DNA from: Pseudomonas pharyngis
GTDB lineage: Bacteria > Pseudomonadota > Gammaproteobacteria > Pseudomonadales > Pseudomonadaceae
NCBI RefSeq assembly: GCF_021602345.1
Contig: NZ_BQID01000023.1
Span: 1-58,440, forward strand
DNA: 58,440 bases
Direction: 5' to 3'
The stretch's first letter is position 1; each line of letters opens with the position of its first letter. Position numbers and translations under genes: made by a program. Positions 8,411 through 16,653 of the stretch are shown here, piece after piece. The notes beneath the pieces are model-generated. The model had not been told where the DNA came from. It worked only from the letters and a program-made list of their open reading frames with translations, and ran no database searches.

Positions 8411-10442
8411 AGGCACCTGCCTTGCATTTTTCGCACTCTTCGCAGAACGGCGCATTACGTTTGAGGGTGTTGATTTGCGCCGGGGTCAGTACGGCACCAG
8501 CCTTGTCGGCATCCGCCTGCTTCAACACGCCCGGCAGCAGTGGGGCGGCACCGGTGCCGCTGCCCGGTCCACCACCGGAGTTGATGTTGATCGCCGGCCC
8601 GCTCATGGTCACGCCGCCGCCATCGATCTTGATGAAGCTGCCACCGCCGACCAGCGTCAGTTCGGCCCCGGCTTCCAGCACCACCTTCATGCCGCTGCTG
8701 AGGTGAATTTCCTGGCCGGCGTCGATGAATTGCCCGGTGCCGATCTTGATGTGCTGGTTCACGCCCACGGTCAGGTGGTCGTTGGCCCGTGCTTCGACTT
8801 TGCGGTCTTCGTAAACCGTGTGGTGTTCTTCGGCCTTGAATTCCGTGTAGCTGTTCTTTTCCACGACGTCGTGGCGTTCGTTGCCGACGCGGATTTTCTG
8901 GTCGTGTTCGATGTTTTCGTCCCAGTCGCGCTGGGCATGGAGGAAGATCTGTTCCTGGCCTTTCTTGTCTTCGATGCGCAGTTCGTTGAAGCCGCCGCCA
9001 CCCATCGAGCTCAGGGTCTTGAAGGTGGTGCGGGTCTTGTTCGCCGGCAGGGCGTAGGGGACGGTGTTTTCCTTGTGGTACAGGCAGCCGCTGATCAGCG
9101 GCTGGTCGGGGTCGCCCTCGAGGAACGTCACCAGCACTTCCATGCCGATGCGCGGGATGGCGATGCCGCCGTACTGGGCACCGGCCCAGGCGGAAGACAC
9201 GCGCAGCCAGCAGCTGGTCTTGTCGTCGGCCTGGCCGTCGCGGTCCCAGTGGAACTGGACTTTGACGCGGCCGTATTCGTCGCAGTGGATTTCTTCGCCT
9301 TTTGGGCCGGTAACCACGGCGCTCTGGCTGCCGAGGATGCGCGGTTTCGGGTGGCGTAGGGGCGGGCGGTTCGGCACGTCCCACGGGGTGGCCTGAAAGC
9401 GGTTGCGGTAGCCCTGATGGAAATCGTCTTTGAGCGCGGTGGTGTCGCTGGTGACCGACTCTTCCAGCACTTGCGGCTGCTTGCCTTCGTGCAGGACTTC
9501 GGTGAGCAGCCACAGGTCATTCCACTTGGCCTTCGGGTGTTCTTTGAGTGCGAGGAAATGGCCGCTGACCAGCAACGGCTGGTCGCTCTTGCCTTCGGCG
9601 AGCTGGAAGTCGCTGCGGTGGCGTTCGAGGGCGCGTTTGGCCAGGTGCTTGCCGCGTTCGCGGTCGATGAAACGGCCCGGATAGTCGTAGTCCTCGAGGT
9701 CGGGCAGGGCGTCGCCGCGGTTTTCGCTTTCCAGCGTCAGGCGCGGTTTTTCGAAGTCGTAGTCGCGGCGGGTGGTGCGGCTGGTGCGGGTTTCCAGGCG
9801 CAGGTCGAAGCGCTTGATCACCGGGTTGCTGGCGACCATGCCGGAGTCCTGCTGATAGGCCACCGGCGCCAGTTTCTTGAACACCGTCTGGTCATCGCCG
9901 AACACCAGTTTGTGGCCCGTGGCGCTGTGCTGGAAGTGGTAGTGAATGCCTTCTTCTTCGCACAGGCGCTGGATGAAATGCAGGTCCGATTCGTCGTATT
10001 GCACGCAGTAAATGCGGTCGGGGTAGATCGAACCGGTCTGGAACGCGTAGGCGTTGCCCTGGATGCCGTGTTCTTCGAGGACCTTGCCGATGATTTTCGG
10101 CACGCTGAGGTTCTGGAAGATCCGCTGGTTGATTCGGTGCGCGAGATACGCCAGTTGCGGGCGCAGGGTCACGGAGTAGCGCGTCAGGCGCTTGCCGGAA
10201 TCGCCTTGCGCGGCGCGGTAGATCAGGCCGTGGATACCGCTGCCGTCGGGCGACAGCTGCAGGAAGGCCGGTTTGTGCAGCAGGGTTTCGAGGTCCAGCG
10301 ACGGCTGCTCACTGACCAGCTCCACCTCGAATACAAAAGGCTGGCTGATGGCTTCCCGACCGGTCAGGGTAAACACCTGGAAATCGGCGGAAAGACCTTC
10401 GATGGTCAGGGCAAAGTGGGTTTCATTGGCCGGCGCGAACAT
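8400..10442 (-). CDS. vgrG: VgrG (TssI) spike protein of the T6SS
   Basis: This 680-residue spike protein trimerises at the tip of the Hcp tube and carries the effector. The N-terminal gp27-like half has LTGREAISQPFVFEVELVS and the phage-base-plate-like YDESDLHFIQRLCEEEGIHY. A gp5/OB-like region follows (YGRVKVQFHWDRDG, WAGAQYGG, PRIGMEVLVTFLEGDPDQPL), then a DUF2345-type beta-helix rich in short repeats. The C-terminus ends in an unusual four-cysteine tail, CEECEKCKAGAC, which could bind metal or engage the adaptor. It is followed directly by the DUF4123 gene and preceded by hcp, as in typical orphan vgrG islands. Confidence 0.97.
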   Translation of the reverse strand: MFAPANETHFALTIEGLSADFQVFTLTGREAISQPFVFEVELVSEQPSLDLETLLHKPAFLQLSPDGSGIHGLIYRAAQGDSGKRLTRYSVTLRPQLAYLAHRINQRIFQNLSVPKIIGKVLEEHGIQGNAYAFQTGSIYPDRIYCVQYDESDLHFIQRLCEEEGIHYHFQHSATGHKLVFGDDQTVFKKLAPVAYQQDSGMVASNPVIKRFDLRLETRTSRTTRRDYDFEKPRLTLESENRGDALPDLEDYDYPGRFIDRERGKHLAKRALERHRSDFQLAEGKSDQPLLVSGHFLALKEHPKAKWNDLWLLTEVLHEGKQPQVLEESVTSDTTALKDDFHQGYRNRFQATPWDVPNRPPLRHPKPRILGSQSAVVTGPKGEEIHCDEYGRVKVQFHWDRDGQADDKTSCWLRVSSAWAGAQYGGIAIPRIGMEVLVTFLEGDPDQPLISGCLYHKENTVPYALPANKTRTTFKTLSSMGGGGFNELRIEDKKGQEQIFLHAQRDWDENIEHDQKIRVGNERHDVVEKNSYTEFKAEEHHTVYEDRKVEARANDHLTVGVNQHIKIGTGQFIDAGQEIHLSSGMKVVLEAGAELTLVGGGSFIKIDGGGVTMSGPAININSGGGPGSGTGAAPLLPGVLKQADADKAGAVLTPAQINTLKRNAPFCEECEKCKAGACAI

Positions 10443-10568
10443 CCCTTGTTCCTCGTGCTGTACAGCGGCGTTCGTCGACCGTTAACGATCGACGCACGCG
10501 AAATTCTGGAGGGGCGTAAACAACATCGACCAGCAGAGCTGGCCGATGCTTGTAACGATCAGCCGTAA

Positions 10569-11084
10569 TTAAACGACTGGAGCACGCCAGTCATCGGAAC
10601 CCGAAGTACCGGATACTTCGTGGGTCCAGGTGATTTTGCGGTAGGTGAACTGCACTTCTTCCAGGTGGGTGAAGTGGGCGTTCGATGGATCCTGGCAGTT
10701 GTGCATCTTGTTGTTGATGGCGACGATGATCGCGTCTTCCAGTTTGGTGGTGTAGTAGTGCTCTTGGGTGCCTTGAGCCGAAGTGCGGTACCACTGGATA
10801 ACGATTTCGCTCATGCGCTCGCCGGAGGTCAGAGCGGCTTGCAGCAGTGGCGAAGCCTTGTCGTAGACCTTGGTGATGATCACTGGCTTGTGAACGCGCT
10901 GACCGGTTGGCTGACCGGATTGTGGGTCACGCGGGATGATCACGTCGTGGCTGAAAGCCTGAACCATAACCTGGTCTTCGTGGCCTTCTTGGTAGGTGTT
11001 GCCAACGGAGTCGGCGGTGAAGGCGCCGGCAGTGATCAGGCCTTGTTTTTCGCCGGTAACCGACATGTACGCTGGTGTTGCCAT
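10569..11084 (-). CDS. hcp: Hcp tube protein of the T6SS
   Basis: A 171-residue Hcp-family protein that forms the secreted hexameric rings of the T6SS tube. Typical Hcp features are the opening MATPAYMSVTGEKQGLITAG, the loop EGHEDQVMVQAFSHDVIIPR, and HKPVIITKVYDKASPLL, with YRKITWTHE near the C-terminus. The ATG has a strong AAGGAGAG ribosome-binding site. It heads the island; 126 bases separate it from vgrG. No structural T6SS genes (tss) lie in the window, so this set must use a machine encoded elsewhere. Confidence 0.97.
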   Translation of the reverse strand: MATPAYMSVTGEKQGLITAGAFTADSVGNTYQEGHEDQVMVQAFSHDVIIPRDPQSGQPTGQRVHKPVIITKVYDKASPLLQAALTSGERMSEIVIQWYRTSAQGTQEHYYTTKLEDAIIVAINNKMHNCQDPSNAHFTHLEEVQFTYRKITWTHEVSGTSGSDDWRAPVV

Positions 11085-11253
11085 GGGATGCTCTCCTTGC
11101 GGATAAAGTTAGGGTGCCCGGGAGGCGAAATCGCCCGGTGGGTGCCTGACTGTTATCAAGGAGCGTGCCAGCTTTTGCCACGTCCCCGGGAGCCGGGGAC
11201 TTCACCGCTCTGCATCGCGGGTTTGAGCGTTTTTTGATCAGCCAGGTAGCTCA

Positions 11254-11299
11254 AAGTGCGCAAGAAGTTGCGCAGTACTGCGCAACTTCTTGCGCACTT
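11254..11299. repeat. 46-bp perfect palindrome made of two TGCGCAAGAAGTTGCGCA units
   Basis: The two 23-base arms are exact reverse complements meeting at AGTACT. Each arm holds the unit TGCGCAA-GAAG-TTGCGCA, itself an inverted repeat around a GAAG spacer. There is no T-run, so it is not a simple terminator. It may be a repeat element or a protein-binding site near hcp. Confidence 0.9.
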
Positions 11300-11360
11300 G
11301 GCTGGAGGCCTTGAAACACATGGCCTCCAGCGGAATCGGTGAGCATTTTTACGAAACGAG

Positions 11361-11378
11361 TGCGCAACTTCTTGCGCA
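11361..11378. repeat. Third copy of the TGCGCAA-N4-TTGCGCA unit
   Basis: TGCGCAACTTCTTGCGCA is identical to the right-hand unit of the nearby 46-base palindrome and lies just downstream of the hglS stop. Confidence 0.85.
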
Positions 11379-11398
11379 GTATGGCCAATCGCCGCTTT

Positions 11399-12784
11399 TC
11401 ACGCGGATCGGGCAATTGCAGTGAGGCATTCCTCAATCGAACGTTGCTGGGTTTCGGCATACAGGCCCAACTCATCAATGGTCGAACGCCCCAGGGCCAA
11501 CTCGAACGCCTGTCGATTGGAATGCTCGCCATAGTGTGTCTGCGCCGCGTCCCCCAGGTTCGACTGAAAAATCCCTGCCGCACTGACTGGCAGGAAATCT
11601 TCGTACACCAGCGGTTCGGCTTTCACATAGCCGTCGCGTAATAACCCTTGCAGCGAAGCATCAGCGGGACGACTCGCCGCCAGCCCTTTGTCTGTCAGGA
11701 AATACCGGAAATACGCCAATTCCTGCTCACGCATGCCCTCGAGACTGTCAGGGAATTCGCTGAAGTGCCGGGCCATCAGCGCGTTGTAGCGTGAGGCGTT
11801 GGCTTCGTTGGGGAAATCGCCCAGTTCATCGCGTGCCGCGTTCAGCAGCCGGTCGTACAACGCACGGCCCTTGGGGGTCAGCGCCGCGCCACGCTGTTCG
11901 ATTTCGCCGAAGCGGGCGCTGTGGCTGCCGCGGGTTTGCGTCTGGTCGGTGAAGGCGATCGGCTCGTCCAGCGCCTTGAAACTGGTCTGACGCAACAGGA
12001 TCGGGTGCTGCCGGCGCGGAGGGCCTTCGATCACCGCTTTGGGCGTGATGCCGTGCAGTGGCATCTGCGCCTGGACGATGTCAATGTCCAGCGTGCGCGG
12101 GGTCAGGTGGTTGATGTGCGGGCCCTTGAACGCGACGACATCGGCGATCAGGCGATGCTGGGTGCTGAGGGTCTGGTACTGAGCGGCAGTGACGGTGGCG
12201 CTATGGTGCCAGCGAAAAGTCTCCAGCGCTTGCAGGACAAATTCCCCGGCCTCGGAATCATTCAGGCCGCCAGCAGATTCAGCCTGTTCGATCAGCCTTA
12301 ACGCCGAAGGCGTAAAGATCGAACGCTTATCCAGCACCGATTCAGCAAAGGCCCGCAGCTCAGGATCTTCAATCAACTCCAGTCGCAACAACGAAGTGAA
12401 CACCCGGAACGGGCTGACCTGCAGCGCATCTTCATGCACCGCCCGGAACGCCGTGGAATGCACCGGCACCCCGGCAGGGGTCAGGTCGTAATAGCCCACC
12501 GGTTGCATGCCCATCACTGCGAACAAACGGGCGAGGGTGGCGAGTTCGGTGGCGGTGCCGACGCGGATGGCGCCGTGGCGCTCCATGTCCAGCCGTTCGA
12601 TTTCGCCGGTGCTGTGCAGTTGTCTGGCGACTTGCGGCTCGCGTGCCAGCACGTCGCGGTTGGTCTGTTCCACCAGTTCCATCAACGCGCCGTACAGTGG
12701 CACTTCTTCGCGGTACATGTCGGACATCGCTTTGGAGAAGCGTTGGCGGATCAGGTCGGGGCTGACGAAAGGCTGCACGGTCAT
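11399..12784 (-). CDS. hglS: 2-oxoadipate dioxygenase/decarboxylase (HglS, DUF1338)
   Basis: The 461-residue product matches the DUF1338/YdcJ family. Its Pseudomonas member HglS converts 2-oxoadipate to D-2-hydroxyglutarate in D-lysine catabolism, using Fe(II) and oxygen. I chose the ATG at 12784 (MTVQPFVSPDLIRQRF). With that start the motif MERHGAIRVG places His70 and Arg74 at the residues known for metal and substrate binding in the P. putida enzyme, and length agrees with the family. Longer starts would run into the upstream hydrolase gene. No other lysine-pathway gene is in the window, so it is an isolated pathway member here. Confidence 0.92.
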   Translation of the reverse strand: MTVQPFVSPDLIRQRFSKAMSDMYREEVPLYGALMELVEQTNRDVLAREPQVARQLHSTGEIERLDMERHGAIRVGTATELATLARLFAVMGMQPVGYYDLTPAGVPVHSTAFRAVHEDALQVSPFRVFTSLLRLELIEDPELRAFAESVLDKRSIFTPSALRLIEQAESAGGLNDSEAGEFVLQALETFRWHHSATVTAAQYQTLSTQHRLIADVVAFKGPHINHLTPRTLDIDIVQAQMPLHGITPKAVIEGPPRRQHPILLRQTSFKALDEPIAFTDQTQTRGSHSARFGEIEQRGAALTPKGRALYDRLLNAARDELGDFPNEANASRYNALMARHFSEFPDSLEGMREQELAYFRYFLTDKGLAASRPADASLQGLLRDGYVKAEPLVYEDFLPVSAAGIFQSNLGDAAQTHYGEHSNRQAFELALGRSTIDELGLYAETQQRSIEECLTAIARSA

Positions 12785-12895
12785 GAAAAAAATTCCTGGC
12801 ACGGTCACGTAAAGGATGTCGGAAAAGATCGCAGCCTTCGCCGACGCGGGCAAACGAAGAATCCTACGAACTTCATTCTGCCAACGACTGACCAT

Positions 12896-13834
12896 TTACC
12901 TGTCCTGGCGCGAGTTTTCCCCCAGAAACTCCCGATACAGACGTGCCGTGTTCGACGGCTGTTCGACCATCGGCATATGGCCGACGCCGTCCCAGACATC
13001 GACCCGCAGATTGCTGATGCCTTTGCTCCACACCGGTACGCTGCTGACGTCGATCAACCGGTCCTTGCGGCCCCAGAGCAACAGCGCCGGGCATTTGATG
13101 TCCGGCAGTTTCGGTTCCATCGGCGGGCTGGCGCGAAAATCCCGGAAGATCTCTTCCAGTTCGTCGCGGCATTGTTCGTAGCGCTGGGCGATCGCGTCGA
13201 GCACCAGACCGGGCACCCACGGTGGCGAGGCCATGGTCATGGCATAGAAACGTCGGAATTCTTCCCGGGAATTGATCAGAAACGGATTGTGCCCACGGGC
13301 GAGGTGGCGCTCCATGTCGCTGGGCTCGGGCGCTGTGACACCCGCCGGGTCGATCAGCGCCACCGAAGCAATGCGATCCGGGTAGGTCGCTGCCAGCCAC
13401 GCGGCGATGTAGCCGCCCATGGAGTTGCCGATCACATGGACTTTCTCGACGCCGCAAACGTCGAGCAACTGGATCATGCGCTTGGCCTGCACCGGAATAT
13501 CGTAGCCACCGCCGGCCTTGAAGCCGGTTTCGCCGTGGCCGGCCAGGTCCGGGATGATTACCCGGTACTGCCCGACAAAATGCCGGGCGAAGCGCAGCCA
13601 CAGGTTTTTTTCAGCGCTGTAGCCGTGCAGCATCAAAATGCTGCTCGACGCTTCATAAGGCCCGCCTTGCCAGGTCGACACGGTCATTTCGGCAATCGGC
13701 ACTTCAATCTTGTGCAACCGGTACAGCCTGGCCTCCAGGGCCGCGCTCAGATCGTAGAGCCAGTGGCCGACCGCCGGGTAACTCAACCAGCTCCAGGCCA
13801 CGAAAACCGCGAGGGCGACAAACAGCAAAAGCAT
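12896..13834 (-). CDS. Alpha/beta hydrolase with N-terminal membrane anchor
   Basis: This 312-residue serine hydrolase has an N-terminal hydrophobic segment (MLLLFVALAVFVAWSWL) that should anchor or export it. The fold signatures are LHGYSAEKNLW (oxyanion region), the nucleophile elbow GNSMGG (Ser138), the acid in LLWGRKDRLID and the histidine in DGVGHMPM. It lies 16 bases after a Baeyer-Villiger-type monooxygenase gene in the same direction. Such enzymes form esters or lactones that a partner esterase cleaves, so a two-step ketone breakdown is likely. Monoacylglycerol lipase-like activity is an alternative. Confidence 0.88.
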   Translation of the reverse strand: MLLLFVALAVFVAWSWLSYPAVGHWLYDLSAALEARLYRLHKIEVPIAEMTVSTWQGGPYEASSSILMLHGYSAEKNLWLRFARHFVGQYRVIIPDLAGHGETGFKAGGGYDIPVQAKRMIQLLDVCGVEKVHVIGNSMGGYIAAWLAATYPDRIASVALIDPAGVTAPEPSDMERHLARGHNPFLINSREEFRRFYAMTMASPPWVPGLVLDAIAQRYEQCRDELEEIFRDFRASPPMEPKLPDIKCPALLLWGRKDRLIDVSSVPVWSKGISNLRVDVWDGVGHMPMVEQPSNTARLYREFLGENSRQDR

Positions 13835-13850
13835 CGTGGGTCTTCCTTGT

Positions 13851-15305
13851 TCAAGACAGAATGTGGTCGGCCGGTTTCAGCGCCCGGGTCAACCGGTGGT
13901 AGCTGAAACTGAAGCCGGGGAACATCGCGATCACATGACCGCTTTTGCTTTGATACCAACTGTGGCAGCCGCCGGTTTTCCAGACCGTGCGCTCCATCTC
14001 CCGGTGAATCATCTGAGTGTAGGTACGTTCTGCTTCGGGGCGAACCTCGATGCTGCGCAGACCTTTGGCCTGCAAGGTGCGGATGCAGTCGAGGATGTAG
14101 TTCATCTGCGATTCGATGATGAACAGCGCCGAGGTGTGGCCGATGCCGGTGTTCGGCCCGGTGACGATAAACAGGTTGGGAAAGTCCGGCAGGCTGGTGC
14201 CGAGGTAGGCGCGCGGGTACTGCGCCCAGACATCGCGCAGTTGCACAGCGTTTTTTCCGCTGACCGGGTAGGAAATCACGCCGTCGGTGGCGTCGTAACC
14301 GGTCGACCAGACGATCAGATCGACGTCGATGTGCTGGCCGTCCGTGGTGACGATGCCGGTTTCGTCTAGGCTGGCGATGCCTTGCTCGCGGCTGTGCAAC
14401 ATGACGTTGGGCCGGGTCAGTGCCGGGTAGTAGGTGCTGGAGAGCAGCACCCGTTTGCAGCCGATGGTGAAGTCCGGTGTCAGTTTTTTCCGCAACTCGG
14501 GGTCAGTCACTTGGCGTTTGAGAAACTTCAGGGCCTGGCTCTGCACCATGTGAATCGCCGGTTTCGAATATTTGAAGGCGATAACCCGGGTTTCGAACTG
14601 CCAGTAGATCATCCAGCGCAGCAGCTTGTAGGCCGGTTTCAGACCCAGCAGCCAGCGCTGGAATCGCCCGAACGTACGATCGGCCCGGGGCAGCACCCAA
14701 TGCGCTGTGCGCTGAAACACATGCAATTGGGCGACCTTCGGTGCAATGGCCGGAATCACCTGAGCCGCACTGGCACCGCTGCCGACAATCGCCACGCGTT
14801 TACCGTGATAGTCGTAGCTGTGATCCCAATTGTTTGTATGAAAGGTCTTGCCCTGAAAGCGATCCTGGCCGGGAAAGTGTGGGATAACCGGTTGGCTCAG
14901 CGGCCCGGTGGCATTGATCAGGAACTGCGCATAAAAAGTGCCTTTGGTGCCGGTGTGTACGGCCCAGCGTTTTTCTGCGTCGTCCCATTCGACGCGCTCG
15001 ACGTTGGCCTGCAGTTCCACTCGGTCGCGCAGGCCAAACCGCTCGACCACATGGTCCGTGTAGCGGTGCAGTTCCGCCTGTTCGGCGAACATCTGCGTCC
15101 AGCGATAGGGCGCAAACGATAGGGAATACAGCGGCGACGGCACATCCACCGCCGCGCCGGGGTAGGTGTTCTGGCACCAGGTGCCGCCGAAGAAGTCGCG
15201 GCGCTCCAGCAAGCGAAAGTCGTCGATACCGGCCTTGAGCAGGTTGACCGCCGCGCACTGGCCGCCAAAACCGCTGCCGATGATCAACACTTGATAGGTC
15301 TGCAT
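13851..15305 (-). CDS. Flavin-containing (Baeyer-Villiger-type) monooxygenase
   Basis: A 484-residue FAD/NADPH monooxygenase. The N-terminal dinucleotide fold has GSGFGG (10-15) and the second one GSGASA (175-180). Between them lies the type I BVMO fingerprint FxGxxxHxxxW(D), here F150 to D161 with His156. TGYDATDG and TGPNTGIGHTS are further family landmarks. These enzymes insert oxygen next to a ketone carbonyl to give an ester or lactone. The following gene is an alpha/beta hydrolase, the usual partner. No regulator is adjacent, and the natural ketone cannot be read from sequence. Confidence 0.9.
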   Translation of the reverse strand: MQTYQVLIIGSGFGGQCAAVNLLKAGIDDFRLLERRDFFGGTWCQNTYPGAAVDVPSPLYSLSFAPYRWTQMFAEQAELHRYTDHVVERFGLRDRVELQANVERVEWDDAEKRWAVHTGTKGTFYAQFLINATGPLSQPVIPHFPGQDRFQGKTFHTNNWDHSYDYHGKRVAIVGSGASAAQVIPAIAPKVAQLHVFQRTAHWVLPRADRTFGRFQRWLLGLKPAYKLLRWMIYWQFETRVIAFKYSKPAIHMVQSQALKFLKRQVTDPELRKKLTPDFTIGCKRVLLSSTYYPALTRPNVMLHSREQGIASLDETGIVTTDGQHIDVDLIVWSTGYDATDGVISYPVSGKNAVQLRDVWAQYPRAYLGTSLPDFPNLFIVTGPNTGIGHTSALFIIESQMNYILDCIRTLQAKGLRSIEVRPEAERTYTQMIHREMERTVWKTGGCHSWYQSKSGHVIAMFPGFSFSYHRLTRALKPADHILS

Positions 15306-15495
15306 GGGCCTCCTTCTTAGAGTCTTTTTTCCATTTTCTTCCTTTCATGTATAGCCAATCATTTGCTCGCCGTGTGGTGCTGATGACGGGGTATTCGGCC
15401 CGCTGGCCGGTGATGGCTATTTGACGTTGCCCTGATAGACTCCCAATACATCGGGTCTGCGGTCTGCGCAGTGCCGTCGAGTGGTCGAGGCCCCT

Positions 15496-16569
15496 ATGGG
15501 AAGAACGGGAGGAAAGGGACTTTCACTGGCCAGGAGGCTCTATACATCGCGAATCCTCGGGCTGGTTCTGGGGCTTTTGTGCGTGAGCGTCGCGATGTAT
15601 CCACTCGATCCGCCGGCCTGGGTCTGGGCGGTGATGCTGTTCAACGGCCTGGTCTGGCCGCACCTCGCGTATCAATGGGCGCGCCGGGCGAAGGTTCCGT
15701 ACCACGCCGAACACCGTAATTTGTTGATCGACGCCTTTCTCGGTGGCTTCTGGGTCGCCGCCATGCACTTCAATCCCTTGCCCAGTGCCACGACCATTTC
15801 GATGATGGCGATGAACAACGTCGCCATCGGCGGCCTGCGTTTTCTGCTGGCCGGCGCGGCGGCGCAGTTGCTTGGCGTCGGCGTCGGGCTGGTGGTATTT
15901 GCCCCCGCGTTCGTCCCGATGACCACGTCGGCACAGCTCTATGCCTGTCTGCCGCTGTTGATGCTGTATCCGCTGGCGCTGGGCTGGATCTGCTTTCGCC
16001 AGGCCTACACTCTCGGCTTGCATAAACGCGAATTGCTGGCGCTGAGCCGCACCGACAGCCTCACCGGTCTGCTCAATCACGGCGCCTGGAAGGATCAACT
16101 GGAAGTCGAGTTTCAACGCTGCAAACGCCAGCAGAGCGGTGCGGCGATTGCGCTGATCGACATCGACCATTTCAAGGCGATCAACGACACCTACGGCCAT
16201 GTGGCCGGCGATATCGTCCTGCGCCAGCTGAGCAAGATGCTCAAGCAGAACCTGCGCATGGCCGATGTGGCGGGGCGCTACGGCGGTGACGAATTTTGCG
16301 TGATCCTGCCGGACTTGCCGCTGTTCAATGCGGTGCAGGCGATGGAAGCCTTGCGTGAGCGTTTTTCCTTTCTGGTGTACGAACAGAACCCGGCGCTGAA
16401 AGTCAGCCTGAGCATCGGTCTGGCGGCACTCGATCCGGCCCAAGGCGACGCGACACGCTGGCTCGATGACGCCGACCAGGCGCTGTACGAAGCCAAGGCT
16501 GGCGGGCGTAACCGGGTGATTTGCTGCAGCGACGACAAGCCGCGGCGCGAGGTATTCGATTCGGTTTGA
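15496..16569 (+). CDS. MASE2-GGDEF diguanylate cyclase
   Basis: A membrane diguanylate cyclase that makes cyclic di-GMP. About 170 N-terminal residues form hydrophobic helices of the MASE2 sensor type, seen in AdrA/DgcC-like proteins. The GGDEF domain follows a DSLTGLLN entry motif and has an intact RYGGDEF active loop. RMAD, five residues before GGDEF, is an intact inhibitory I-site (RxxD), so product feedback is expected. I chose ATG 15496 (GAGG seven bases upstream); a GTG at 15481 is possible. It is divergent from the monooxygenase gene. Confidence 0.93.
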   Translation: MGRTGGKGLSLARRLYTSRILGLVLGLLCVSVAMYPLDPPAWVWAVMLFNGLVWPHLAYQWARRAKVPYHAEHRNLLIDAFLGGFWVAAMHFNPLPSATTISMMAMNNVAIGGLRFLLAGAAAQLLGVGVGLVVFAPAFVPMTTSAQLYACLPLLMLYPLALGWICFRQAYTLGLHKRELLALSRTDSLTGLLNHGAWKDQLEVEFQRCKRQQSGAAIALIDIDHFKAINDTYGHVAGDIVLRQLSKMLKQNLRMADVAGRYGGDEFCVILPDLPLFNAVQAMEALRERFSFLVYEQNPALKVSLSIGLAALDPAQGDATRWLDDADQALYEAKAGGRNRVICCSDDKPRREVFDSV

Positions 16570-16653
16570 ACGGATCGGGTGTCGCATCCGGGATGGAGCC
16601 TCGGGGCGATGTCAGGTACGGTTCAGTACCCGACACGAAACAAGGATTGATTC

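Larger units (their letters stand above)
11085..11398. other. Intergenic region between hcp and hglS with palindromic repeats
   Basis: The 314 bases upstream of hcp and downstream of hglS carry the hcp promoter region, a 46-base perfect palindrome, a separate GCTGGAGGCC…GGCCTCCAGC hairpin (11301-11331) and a third copy of the palindrome half. A short minus-strand frame crosses the repeats but shows no protein-like character. Confidence 0.7.

Noticed and set aside
9417-10568. Plus-strand 383-residue open frame opposite vgrG
   Set aside because: It lies wholly antisense to vgrG, whose motifs are intact. Long antisense frames are common in this GC-rich genome.
12434-13906. Plus-strand 490-residue open frame opposite hglS and the hydrolase
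   Set aside because: It crosses two well-supported genes and their junction, with arginine/histidine-rich composition typical of an antisense shadow.
15523-16587. Minus-strand 354-residue open frame opposite the diguanylate cyclase
   Set aside because: The plus strand has an intact RYGGDEF and MASE2 helices; the minus frame has no recognisable motif.
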